A stretch of 12,340 nucleotides of DNA from CAVPRW01 sp046727435 [NCBI: bacterium] (GTDB lineage Bacteria > Tectomicrobia > Entotheonellia > J063). The stretch covers positions 1-12,340 of the forward strand of contig JBKPCR010000521.1 of NCBI GenBank assembly GCA_046727435.1, written 5' to 3'. Of this stretch, positions 1 through 5,676 are shown piece by piece. A program made the position numbers and the translations under genes. Under the pieces are notes generated by a model. It had not been told where the DNA came from, made no database searches, and saw only the letters and a list, made by a program, of their open reading frames with translations. Positions within the stretch are counted from its first letter, which is position 1. Each line of letters starts with the position of its first letter.

Positions 1-1
1 G

Positions 2-535
2 GGCGCCCAGTCGCATGCGATCGACGTCGCCGCCGACGGCATCGTCAGCCGTGGGGTCTTGCTCGACATTCCGGCGGTGCGAGGCGTTCCGTGGCTGCCT
101 GCCGACGAACCGGTGATGCCCGACGATCTGGAGGCCGCCGAGCAGCAGGCCGGGGTGCGCATCGAAGCCGGTGACATTCTGCTGGTGCGCACTGGCAATT
201 ACCGGAAGATTCTCGACCAGGGACCAGTCCCCAGCACGGTTCCAATGGTGGCCTGTCAAGTGGCCTGTACCCCCTGGTTCAAGGAGCGGGACATCGCGAT
301 GCTTGGCACCGATACGTCCAACGATGTCCGTCCGAGTGCCTACCCGAACATCGCCACCCCGCTGCACACTGTGTCGCTGGTCGGGCTGGGCTTGTGGCTG
401 ATTGACAACGCCAATCTGGAACAGCTTGTCGCGGCGTGTCGCCAGCGCCAGCGCTATACGTTTATGCTGTGCCTGGGGCCCTTGCGCTTGCGTCGCGTCA
501 CCGGCTCCCCGGTCAATCCCATCGCCCTGTTCTAA
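2..535 (+). CDS. Cyclase-family metal-dependent hydrolase, 3' part (start outside window)
   Basis: The reading frame is open from base 2 to the TAA at 533-535, giving 177 residues that begin in mid-protein. It matches the C-terminal part of the cyclase family (PF04199, kynurenine formamidase-like amide or lactone hydrolases). Visible family signatures are the GIVSRGVLLDIP stretch near the start, the GDILLVRTG strand near residue 72, the HTVSLVGLGLWLIDNANLE segment, and the conserved ending GSPVNPIALF. The metal-binding HxGTHxD motif of the family lies further N-terminal and is outside the window, so activity cannot be judged. A TTG at 59 or ATG codons further in would give only truncated proteins and are not starts. 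The NHL gene follows after 14 bases with its own ribosome binding site, so the two are probably one transcript. The substrate is unknown. Confidence 0.85.
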   Translation, partial: GAQSHAIDVAADGIVSRGVLLDIPAVRGVPWLPADEPVMPDDLEAAEQQAGVRIEAGDILLVRTGNYRKILDQGPVPSTVPMVACQVACTPWFKERDIAMLGTDTSNDVRPSAYPNIATPLHTVSLVGLGLWLIDNANLEQLVAACRQRQRYTFMLCLGPLRLRRVTGSPVNPIALF

Positions 536-549
536 CAGGAGAATGGTCT

Positions 550-1584
550 ATGCCTATCATGCGAGGTATCATCCAAACCGTCCTCGGCAACGGGCAAGAA
601 GGCTTTGGCGGTGACGGCGGTCCCGCCCTCCATGCGGCCTGTGAAACCCCCTATATGTGCGCGTTTGACACGCAGGGCAATATGTTTGTGTGTATGGGAC
701 AACATCACCGTATCCGGCGTATGGACGCCAACACTGGCATCATTACGTTAGTAGCTGGCACTGGGGACAGTGGGTACAGCGGCGATGGCGGCCCTGCCCT
801 GCGCGCCACGTTCAACATGCCCTATGGCCTGACGGTGGACGCCAACGGGGATATCTATGTGGCCGAACGGGGCAATCCCATCGTGCGCAAGATAGACGGC
901 ACAACGGGACTCATCACTACACTGGCGGGCACGGGGGAGAAGGGCTATAGCGGCGATGGCGGCCCCGCCAACAAGGCCATGCTGCGAGAGCCCAACGACG
1001 TGTGCTTGGACGGCAAGGGGGGCCTGCTGATTGCCGACGTGCAGGATCAGCGCATTCGCCGGGTGGATTTGCGGACGGGCCTCATCAGCACCTTTGCGGG
1101 CACCGGTGAGAAGTCCCGCATGGGGGACGGCAAACGGGCCACCGACGCCAGCCTCATGGGGCCACGGGCTGTGTGCATGGATACGCTGGGCAACACCTAC
1201 ATCTGTGAGCGGGAAGGCAACGGGGTGCGGAAGGTAAACGCGCAAGGCATCTTGACCACCATTGCCGGGGCCGAGGCGGTGCGCGGCTATACGGGGGACG
1301 GTGGCCCGGCGCTGGCAGCCACCTGGGGCGCGCCCAAGGCCATGCGCTGTGACCTCCAGAATAACATTATCGTGGTGGACAGCGAGAATAATGCCGTCCG
1401 TCGCATTGATGCCCGCTCCGGCATTGTCACCACGATTGCCGGTGGCCACGCCGGTGACGATGGCGATGGCGGCCCCGCCACGGCTGCCGGCCTCGCCCGA
1501 CCGCACGGTTGTGGTCTAGACGCTGCTGGGAACCTCTACATCGCCGATACCCACAACCACCGCGTGCGTGTGGTGGGGCTATAG
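550..1584 (+). CDS. NHL-repeat six-bladed beta-propeller protein
   Basis: This is a 344-residue protein made almost entirely of six repeats of about 55 residues. Each has a G-D-G-G-P-A turn, a P-x-G/A-V/L-x-x-D segment, N-x-Y/I-V/I-A-D, and an R-x-I/V-R/K-x-(I/V)-D strand, as in NHL repeats. The fourth turn is degenerate (GDGKRA). The N-terminal strand (IIQTVLGNG) resembles the last strand of each blade, so the ring probably closes by combining N- and C-terminal strands. I chose the ATG at 550 because AGGAG at 537-541 lies 8 bases upstream; the frame stays open further upstream, but inside the cyclase gene. No signal peptide or membrane segment is visible, so it is probably cytoplasmic. NHL propellers act as binding scaffolds or lyase-like enzymes, and the role here is unknown. 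Pairing with the cyclase suggests a shared catabolic function (inference). Confidence 0.88.
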   Translation: MPIMRGIIQTVLGNGQEGFGGDGGPALHAACETPYMCAFDTQGNMFVCMGQHHRIRRMDANTGIITLVAGTGDSGYSGDGGPALRATFNMPYGLTVDANGDIYVAERGNPIVRKIDGTTGLITTLAGTGEKGYSGDGGPANKAMLREPNDVCLDGKGGLLIADVQDQRIRRVDLRTGLISTFAGTGEKSRMGDGKRATDASLMGPRAVCMDTLGNTYICEREGNGVRKVNAQGILTTIAGAEAVRGYTGDGGPALAATWGAPKAMRCDLQNNIIVVDSENNAVRRIDARSGIVTTIAGGHAGDDGDGGPATAAGLARPHGCGLDAAGNLYIADTHNHRVRVVGL

Positions 1585-1682
1585 GACTTGTGAGGTTGGC
1601 TGGTCATGGGTAGGAGGGTGTGGGCTGGGTCAGTTTTGTTCGTCAAGCGCAGAAATATATTCGTGTCGAAGAGGTAGGACAT
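1536..1682 (-). pseudogene. vapC: Truncated VapC-type PIN toxin (N-terminal remnant)
   Basis: On the minus strand an ATG at 1682-1680 follows the antitoxin stop directly, with no gap. It encodes MSYLFDTNIFLRLTNKTDPA, the classic start of a VapC PIN domain with the first catalytic Asp in LFDTN. The likeness ends after about residue 23. The frame then runs through low-likelihood sequence and into the antisense of the NHL gene, stopping at TAG 1538-1536 after 48 codons. VapC toxins are usually about 130 residues with three or four acidic active-site residues, and only the first is present. The toxin is therefore broken, apparently by a deletion that joined it to the end of the NHL gene near 1600-1612. 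What I see is the ORF and its start motif; the deletion is inference. Confidence 0.7.
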
Positions 1683-1961
1683 CTAGTCGTGGTCGGTGTA
1701 GATGTCAACGCGGGAGAAATCTGGCGGTAGGGGCGGGAAGTATTCCGAGCCTTTAGAAAAGTCTTCGATGAAGGCCTCAAACTCCGCCTCTGATATCTCT
1801 GCCAAGGCCGTTCCTTCGTTCAGAAGCCCCAACAACACATTGAGATAAGCGTCGAGCGAGAGCCCTTCGGCCTGGGCTTTCTGCGCGAGCCTAGCGATAG
1901 TTTCCGGTCTGAGCTGTTCGAGGCGTAGGACCATAAGCTTAAAATACTGTAGTTCTTTCAT
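1683..1961 (-). CDS. VapB-like antitoxin of a broken VapBC pair
   Basis: This is a 92-residue protein. The N-terminal half (LRPETIARLAQKAQAEGLSL) looks like a ribbon-helix-helix type antitoxin segment, and the acidic C-terminal tail ends PPLPPDFSRVDIYTDHD. Tails of this kind (proline-rich, then D-x-Y-x-D-H-D) are typical of antitoxins encoded just before VapC toxins. The stop TAG abuts the ATG of the truncated vapC. The ATG at 1961 gives the longest form and overlaps an upstream ORF by ATGA; the ATG at 1934 (MVLRLEQ) is an equally plausible start. Neither has a strong ribosome binding site. With its toxin destroyed the protein may be a relic, or an antidote to a related toxin elsewhere. Confidence 0.65.
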   Translation of the reverse strand: MKELQYFKLMVLRLEQLRPETIARLAQKAQAEGLSLDAYLNVLLGLLNEGTALAEISEAEFEAFIEDFSKGSEYFPPLPPDFSRVDIYTDHD

Positions 1962-2245
1962 ACCCGTCGAGCACGATTTCCCGTGAGAGCGTTTTCCTCG
2001 TCACTGAGCCACCTGCCCATGAAGGACAGAAGTTCCACCGAGGTTTTAACCTGGTCAAACGAGGGTGATTCGACGACCGTGAGTCCGCGGGCGTCCCCCG
2101 GTTGAGGCAGGCTGCTGCCCGATCTGACGAGCATACAACATCCTACCACCGACCTTCTCTGCAATCTCTCGCGAATTAACGCACGATTAACGCGATTATC
2201 AAGCGTAAACGGGGGTGGGGACTGACGGCAACGTGGTACGCTCAC
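1958..2245 (-). CDS. Small ORF upstream of the VapB-like antitoxin, doubtful
   Basis: A 95-codon open frame ends in TGA overlapping the ATG of the antitoxin by four bases (ATGA), an arrangement typical of translational coupling. I do not recognise the protein. The first half (MSVPRCRQSPPPFTLDNRVN) is not convincing. The second half (SVELLSFMGRWLSDEENALT) looks more like a folded protein and could be a decayed N-terminal antitoxin partner. A promoter-like sequence at 2174-2202 would start transcription inside this ORF, after its first codon, which argues against the full-length version. Apart from this ORF and that promoter, the stretch between the antitoxin and the next gene (1962-2267) shows nothing else. 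Confidence 0.22.
   Translation of the reverse strand: MSVPRCRQSPPPFTLDNRVNRALIRERLQRRSVVGCCMLVRSGSSLPQPGDARGLTVVESPSFDQVKTSVELLSFMGRWLSDEENALTGNRARRV
2174..2202 (-). promoter_or_regulatory. Candidate promoter/operator for the VapB-like antitoxin
   Basis: Read on the minus strand there is TTGATA (2202-2197), 17 bases, then TTAATT (2179-2174). This is a good -35 match and a poor -10. On the plus strand ATTAACGC occurs twice, at 2175-2182 and 2186-2193, exactly 11 bp apart. Direct repeats one helical turn apart within a promoter suit an autoregulating antitoxin. The role is inferred from position and sequence only. Confidence 0.3.
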
Positions 2246-2267
2246 GGTCGAGGCTTCTCGAAAAGGG

Positions 2268-2837
2268 TCACAGTAGCTCTTCGAATTCGCGCAGATGCGC
2301 CACGAATTGTGAAAGGGACTGATGCTCCAGGGTTTCCAGATATTCCATGACGGTCTTTGGGGGCTTTTTCAGCCGCAGCCGGTGTGTGCGGGCCGCGGCG
2401 CACACAGGCCCCGGCGCCAGGTCAATCAGATGGGAGAGAAACTCATCGGGATGCTGGGCCTCGATGCCGTACCTGGAGAGATGTTCAGGTGGAAAATGCG
2501 GCAGATTATAGGTGACGATCACATCCGCCCGGCCGTGAATGGCCGCCGCCAGAACGTGGCGGTCGCCGGGATCCGGCAGTTCCAGAGCGTCGATCAGATC
2601 TTCAAACCCGATGACAAGGCAATCGCGTGTGTGGGCATCCATGCGCTCACGGGTGCGTTCGAGCCGTTCACGGGTCAAATCAGGTCGGTTGCGCAGGAGA
2701 TTCCGCATCCATTCGTCATGAATCATGTAGGACCACTTGGCTCGGTAGAGGTCAGTCAGGGCCATCTGCATCAGCAAATCCCGCAGAGGCGCGGGATACA
2801 GGACACAGGCATCATACAGAGCGGAGAACGACGCCAC
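2268..2837 (-). CDS. PIN-domain protein (putative toxin ribonuclease)
   Basis: This 189-residue protein has PIN fold signatures: an N-terminal YDACVLYP with Asp9, IHDEW with Glu42, the LPDPGDRHVLAAAI block with Asp92, and the IVTYNLPHFP block near residue 107. These are the acidic residues expected to bind metal in PIN ribonucleases. It belongs to the PIN_3 (PF13470)-like group with a C-terminal helical extension, longer than a typical VapC of about 130 residues. The start is GTG 2837-2835, two bases after the stop of the upstream gene, implying translational coupling. Its partner is the excisionase-type DNA-binding protein just upstream, a known toxin-antitoxin arrangement. The predicted reaction is RNA cleavage in the cytoplasm; the target is unknown. 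Confidence 0.85.
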   Translation of the reverse strand: MASFSALYDACVLYPAPLRDLLMQMALTDLYRAKWSYMIHDEWMRNLLRNRPDLTRERLERTRERMDAHTRDCLVIGFEDLIDALELPDPGDRHVLAAAIHGRADVIVTYNLPHFPPEHLSRYGIEAQHPDEFLSHLIDLAPGPVCAAARTHRLRLKKPPKTVMEYLETLEHQSLSQFVAHLREFEELL

Positions 2838-2839
2838 GC

Positions 2840-3316
2840 CTAGTACCCCATATCCAGCTCCTGCGCCTCCTCAGCCAATTGGTCAAGGACCTGTTCACGC
2901 GCGTGGTCGATGTGTTTCTTGTAGGCCATCAGGTCTTGAAACAGGACACGCCGATGCGTGCCGACTTTGCGATGGGGAATTTTCCCGTCATCGAGCAGGC
3001 TCACCAGATGGGGACGTGAGACGTTCAGGAGATCGGCCGCCTGCTGGGTGGTCAGTTCCGCACGGACGGGGATCAGGGTCACGGCGTTCCCTTGGGCCAT
3101 TTCAGTCAGGATGTCGAGGAGCAGCCGCACGGCAGACGCCGGTAGCGACAGGATGTCCCCAGCCTTTTCATCCTCCATGATGCGGACACGCAAATCCCGC
3201 CTGGTTCTGACATGGCTGGCGAGCAGCCGGCTGGTTTCGCGCGCCAGTAATGCCTCGGTCTCGGTGGGCGCGACAGGCTCGTGGGTGGTGGAAGCCAGTG
3301 ATGTCATGGTGTTCAC
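2840..3316 (-). CDS. Excisionase-type (MerR-like HTH) DNA-binding antitoxin
   Basis: This 158-residue protein has a C-terminal helix-turn-helix of the excisionase family at about residues 87-132: LTTQQAADLLNVSRPHLVSL, then a wing of the type GKIPHRKVGTHRRV. An acidic tail follows. The first 80 residues are helical and may contact the toxin. It is followed after two bases by the PIN gene, so it is most likely the antitoxin and autorepressor of that pair. Two starts are possible. GTG at 3316 has GAGG 7 bases upstream. ATG at 3307 has AAAGGGGGTG, close to a full anti-Shine-Dalgarno match, at suitable distance. The longer form is listed, and the difference is only three residues. Confidence 0.83.
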   Translation of the reverse strand: MNTMTSLASTTHEPVAPTETEALLARETSRLLASHVRTRRDLRVRIMEDEKAGDILSLPASAVRLLLDILTEMAQGNAVTLIPVRAELTTQQAADLLNVSRPHLVSLLDDGKIPHRKVGTHRRVLFQDLMAYKKHIDHAREQVLDQLAEEAQELDMGY

Positions 3317-3343
3317 CCCCTTTCCTCTGATTCAGGATGCCAT

Positions 3344-3380
3344 ATAAACGAAATATGCACAATAAAAAAAATAAACGAAA
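3344..3380. repeat. 10-bp direct repeat upstream of the excisionase-type antitoxin (operator candidate)
   Basis: ATAAACGAAA occurs at 3344-3353 and again at 3371-3380, 27 bp apart, in the AT-rich DNA directly upstream of the antitoxin gene. Repeats in this position are typical binding sites for an autoregulating antitoxin. The surrounding 3340-3440 stretch is much richer in A+T than the rest of the window and should hold the promoter, but I see no clean -35/-10 pair. Confidence 0.4.
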
Positions 3381-3432
3381 CGATTTTAACCACTATATGG
3401 GTGTATAACAGCACGCGTGAAAGAATATCCAA

Positions 3433-3558
3433 TTATAAAGAACTTCGTATGCTCTCCATTCCAGCAGTCTTGCAGACGTAGTTTTCCTGAACAACCCACT
3501 GGCGCTGACGCACTTCGACGATCTGACCGGGGTCCGGAGGAGCCATGAGAGTATGCAT
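3433..3558 (-). pseudogene. N-terminal remnant of an SNF2/DISARM-type helicase
   Basis: Minus-strand ATG at 3558-3556 is preceded by AAAGGGGG (3571-3564) with a five-base spacer, a convincing gene start. It encodes MHTLMAPPDPGQIVEVRQRQ, then WVVQEN. The PGQ-I/L-V-x-VR-x-R-x-(W/Y)-x-V pattern is how many large SNF2-family helicases begin, including DISARM DrmD-like proteins. After about residue 26 (near base 3481) the likeness ends, and the frame stops at TAA 3435-3433. Such helicases are around 1000 residues, so only the start remains. The junction falls in the AT-rich DNA before the excisionase/PIN pair. The assignment rests on a short motif recalled from the family, so it is tentative; that this is a real but truncated gene start is better supported. 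Confidence 0.5.
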
Positions 3559-3619
3559 CAGAACCCCCTTTGGGTTGGATGAAGCTAGCTGCTTCTGCAT
3601 TATCTCATACTGAAATTAT

Positions 3620-3638
3620 TGTACATATATATCGTACA
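3620..3638. promoter_or_regulatory. Inverted repeat upstream of the helicase remnant
   Basis: TGTAC (3620-3624), nine AT-rich bases, GTACA (3634-3638) form a perfect inverted repeat. It lies between the integrase stop and the helicase start, in DNA where a minus-strand TACAAT can serve as a -10. It could be an operator or the promoter region of the truncated gene. The rest of 3559-3689 shows nothing else. Confidence 0.3.
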
Positions 3639-3689
3639 GTTATAAGACGACGCGAAATATCTATTTGTGAACATTACTCTCACCTAAAT

Positions 3690-4709
3690 TCAGATCAAGA
3701 TGCGCTCGATCTCATCGAGGGTGATGGCGTCGCTGGTGCGGTCGTAGAGCTTGGTGGTGCGCGGCGATTCGTGCGCCGCGATCGCCTGGGCGTGCTCAAT
3801 GGTGCCGCCGTTCTCCAGATAGGCGGTGATGCCGGTGGCCCGGAACGTATGGCAGCAGATCCCAGGCGGCAGGTTGACCCCGCGGCCCCGCCGCTTGATC
3901 ATGCGGATGGCGTCGTTGCGGTGCATCGGCCGCTTGGTGAGCTGGCGCGCGCGGTTGACGGTGCGGAACAGCGGCCCTTTCGGGTCGGCCGCGAGACCGG
4001 CCGCCTGCAGGTACGCATCCATGAAGTCCTCGGCCTTGTGGTGCGCCGGCACCTCATGGAACTTGCCGCCCTTCTCATGCAGGCGGAGCCACCAGCGCTT
4101 GCCGTTCGGATAATAGTCCTCCACCCGCATGCCGATGACGGCGCTCACCCGGGCGCAGCTGTAGACCATGACGCCGATGAGGGCGCGGTCGCGCAGGCCC
4201 ACAATGGCGTCCGTGTCGATCGCCTCCAACAGGGCACGAGTCTGTTCGGTGTCGAGCACCGGCGTCTTGCCCTTCTTGATGACGTAGGTGGGGCCCCTGA
4301 CGGAGGCGGCCGGGTTGGCGTCCAGCACGCCACCCGTGACCAGCCAGTCGAAACACTGGCGGATAGCCGAGAGGTGCTGCTTGACGGTGGGCTTCGCGCC
4401 CGGGAGCTCCTCGATGTACGCGGCGACCACGATCGGCGTGAGGGCCTGAAGGTCCCGGAACCCCCTTCCCTCGCCCCAGGCCAGAAAGCGGCCGACGGCG
4501 CGGGCATAGGCCTCGCGGGTATTCGGGTTCCGAATAGTAGCGGTGAAAAATTCGACGAAACGCCAGGCGGTGCGCTCGCCGGCGGCGGCGATCAGCGCCG
4601 GCAGGCCTCGCGGCAGGGACAACGTCACGGGTGCCAGGGGGGTGAGATCAGTGGTCAATGGGCTGTAACTTGCAGAATTATGTGGCCGAGTTTCAGAATT
4701 ATGTGTCAC
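3690..4709 (-). CDS. Tyrosine recombinase / integrase (XerD-like)
   Basis: This site-specific recombinase of about 339 residues has a SAM-like core-binding N-domain (NPNTREAYARAVGRFLAW region) and a complete catalytic domain: Arg in SCARVSAVIGM, Lys in HEKGGKFHEVP, His and Arg in CHTFRATG, His in AAHESPRTTK, and the nucleophile Tyr in KLYDR. All six expected residues are present, so it should be active. The start is unclear. I chose GTG 4709 because GGAAGGG (4721-4715) lies five bases upstream. With that start the first 15 codons are transposon terminal-repeat DNA, encoding the doubled HNS motif (THNSETRPHNSASYS). TTG 4658, just outside the transposon, may be the older start; TTG 4739 gives a longer frame. 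The broken helicase lies directly downstream, as expected for a defence cargo next to an island integrase. Confidence 0.85.
   Translation of the reverse strand: MTHNSETRPHNSASYSPLTTDLTPLAPVTLSLPRGLPALIAAAGERTAWRFVEFFTATIRNPNTREAYARAVGRFLAWGEGRGFRDLQALTPIVVAAYIEELPGAKPTVKQHLSAIRQCFDWLVTGGVLDANPAASVRGPTYVIKKGKTPVLDTEQTRALLEAIDTDAIVGLRDRALIGVMVYSCARVSAVIGMRVEDYYPNGKRWWLRLHEKGGKFHEVPAHHKAEDFMDAYLQAAGLAADPKGPLFRTVNRARQLTKRPMHRNDAIRMIKRRGRGVNLPPGICCHTFRATGITAYLENGGTIEHAQAIAAHESPRTTKLYDRTSDAITLDEIERILI
4664..4708 (+). repeat. Left terminal inverted repeat with two transposase-site repeats
   Basis: The end starts TGTAACTTGCAGAATTAT at 4664. Two related 17-bp units, TTGCAGAATTATGTGGC (4670-4686) and TTTCAGAATTATGTGTC (4691-4707), lie 21 bp apart, about two helical turns, and are presumably transposase-binding sites. 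The ATPase gene stops 17 bp inside the repeat. Confidence 0.8.
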
Positions 4710-4725
4710 GTGGTCCCTTCCGCCT

Positions 4726-5676
4726 TTAGCCGGCACCAATCACCAAGCTCTCCCGTGCTGCTTCTACCACTTCCCTGGTGACCCGCGATAGGGCATTGAT
4801 CTCCGCCAAGCGGGCGATTTGCGTCAGCAGGCGATGCAGCAACCGGAAGTTGCCACCTGTGATCCGGATGATGGTCGTCATGACGGCTTCATCGTGGAGC
4901 CCCTCGTCTGGTAAGACAATCCCTGCAGGGAGCCACTGATGCCGGAACACGTCGCGGACCCCTTCCGCACTGAGGGGGCGAAAGGCGTGCACGAAACCGA
5001 CACGCGAATAGAGTTGCGGGTAGCGCGATAATCGTTTCTCGAGACCGGGCATCCCAATCAACACGACACCGAGGCCGCCCTGATCGAAGAGGTCACGCAC
5101 TTGTTCTAAGCCGGCCGTCTTGAGGCGATCGGCTTCATCGATCATCAGCAAGGTGGTGGGCTCGGGTGTCTCCTCATATTTCTGCGCATAGGTTTTGGCG
5201 ACGTGGAAGACCTGAGACGCTGGCTTGGCAGGTCGCTCCGAGGGGGGAGCGTAGAGGGTCTCGATCGTCTGCAGGAAAAACTCCTGCTCGCTCGCCATGT
5301 CTTGCTGTCGCGCCACCTCCAACGCTTCTTCTTTTTCGCGACGGATGACCTCCAACGGAATCGCTCGCAGCCGATTGCGCCACAGCTGGATGTCCTGCTC
5401 GATTTGTCGGGGCGAATTGACCACCTTGGGCGTGTAGAAAATGGTCTGGCTCCCAACGAGCGCGGCGAGTTCCGTGTCGGACGCGAAGCTGTACGACGAG
5501 CAGGCTTCAATCAGCTCCCAATTGGCATAGTGACGGGCCGACAGGGTCTTGCCCACGCCGGGAGGGCCATAGCAGACCCCGATGTAGCTGAAGCGTCGGC
5601 ACGCATCGCAGAACTCGGCGAAGCGTTGATGTTCCTTGGTGAGGACGAAGTCCACGGTGTCCGTCGTGTTACTCAT
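4726..5676 (-). CDS. tniB: TniB/MuB/IstB-like AAA+ ATPase of the transposon
   Basis: This 316-residue AAA+ protein has Walker A GPPGVGKT at residues 37-44, Walker B LLMIDEAD at about 176-183, and a sensor-1-like VVLIGMPG at about 204-211, followed by an SRVGFVHAFRPLS segment. These are features of the TniB/TnsC/MuB target-selector ATPases, which load the transposase on target DNA and give target immunity. A long charged insert (residues 85-170) lies between the Walker motifs. The ATG overlaps the stop of the transposase gene by eight bases, so translation is probably coupled. The gene ends only 17 bp from the left terminal repeat. The sequence appears intact. Confidence 0.88.
   Translation of the reverse strand: MSNTTDTVDFVLTKEHQRFAEFCDACRRFSYIGVCYGPPGVGKTLSARHYANWELIEACSSYSFASDTELAALVGSQTIFYTPKVVNSPRQIEQDIQLWRNRLRAIPLEVIRREKEEALEVARQQDMASEQEFFLQTIETLYAPPSERPAKPASQVFHVAKTYAQKYEETPEPTTLLMIDEADRLKTAGLEQVRDLFDQGGLGVVLIGMPGLEKRLSRYPQLYSRVGFVHAFRPLSAEGVRDVFRHQWLPAGIVLPDEGLHDEAVMTTIIRITGGNFRLLHRLLTQIARLAEINALSRVTREVVEAARESLVIGAG

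Noticed and set aside
781-1479. Repeated GGCGATGGCGGCCC-type DNA motif as a possible mobile or regulatory repeat
   Set aside because: The copies (781, 952, 1462) encode the GDGGPA turns of the NHL repeats; the DNA repetition is explained by the protein.
748-1506. Long minus-strand open frame (252 codons) opposite the NHL gene
   Set aside because: It is the antisense shadow of a repetitive GC-rich gene. The sense frame has NHL motifs and a ribosome binding site, and the antisense product resembles nothing.
2322-2843. 173-codon plus-strand frame opposite the PIN gene
   Set aside because: Antisense shadow of the PIN gene, with no family likeness.
3570-4781. 403-codon plus-strand frame opposite the integrase
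   Set aside because: The minus strand encodes a complete tyrosine recombinase with all catalytic residues; this frame is its shadow.
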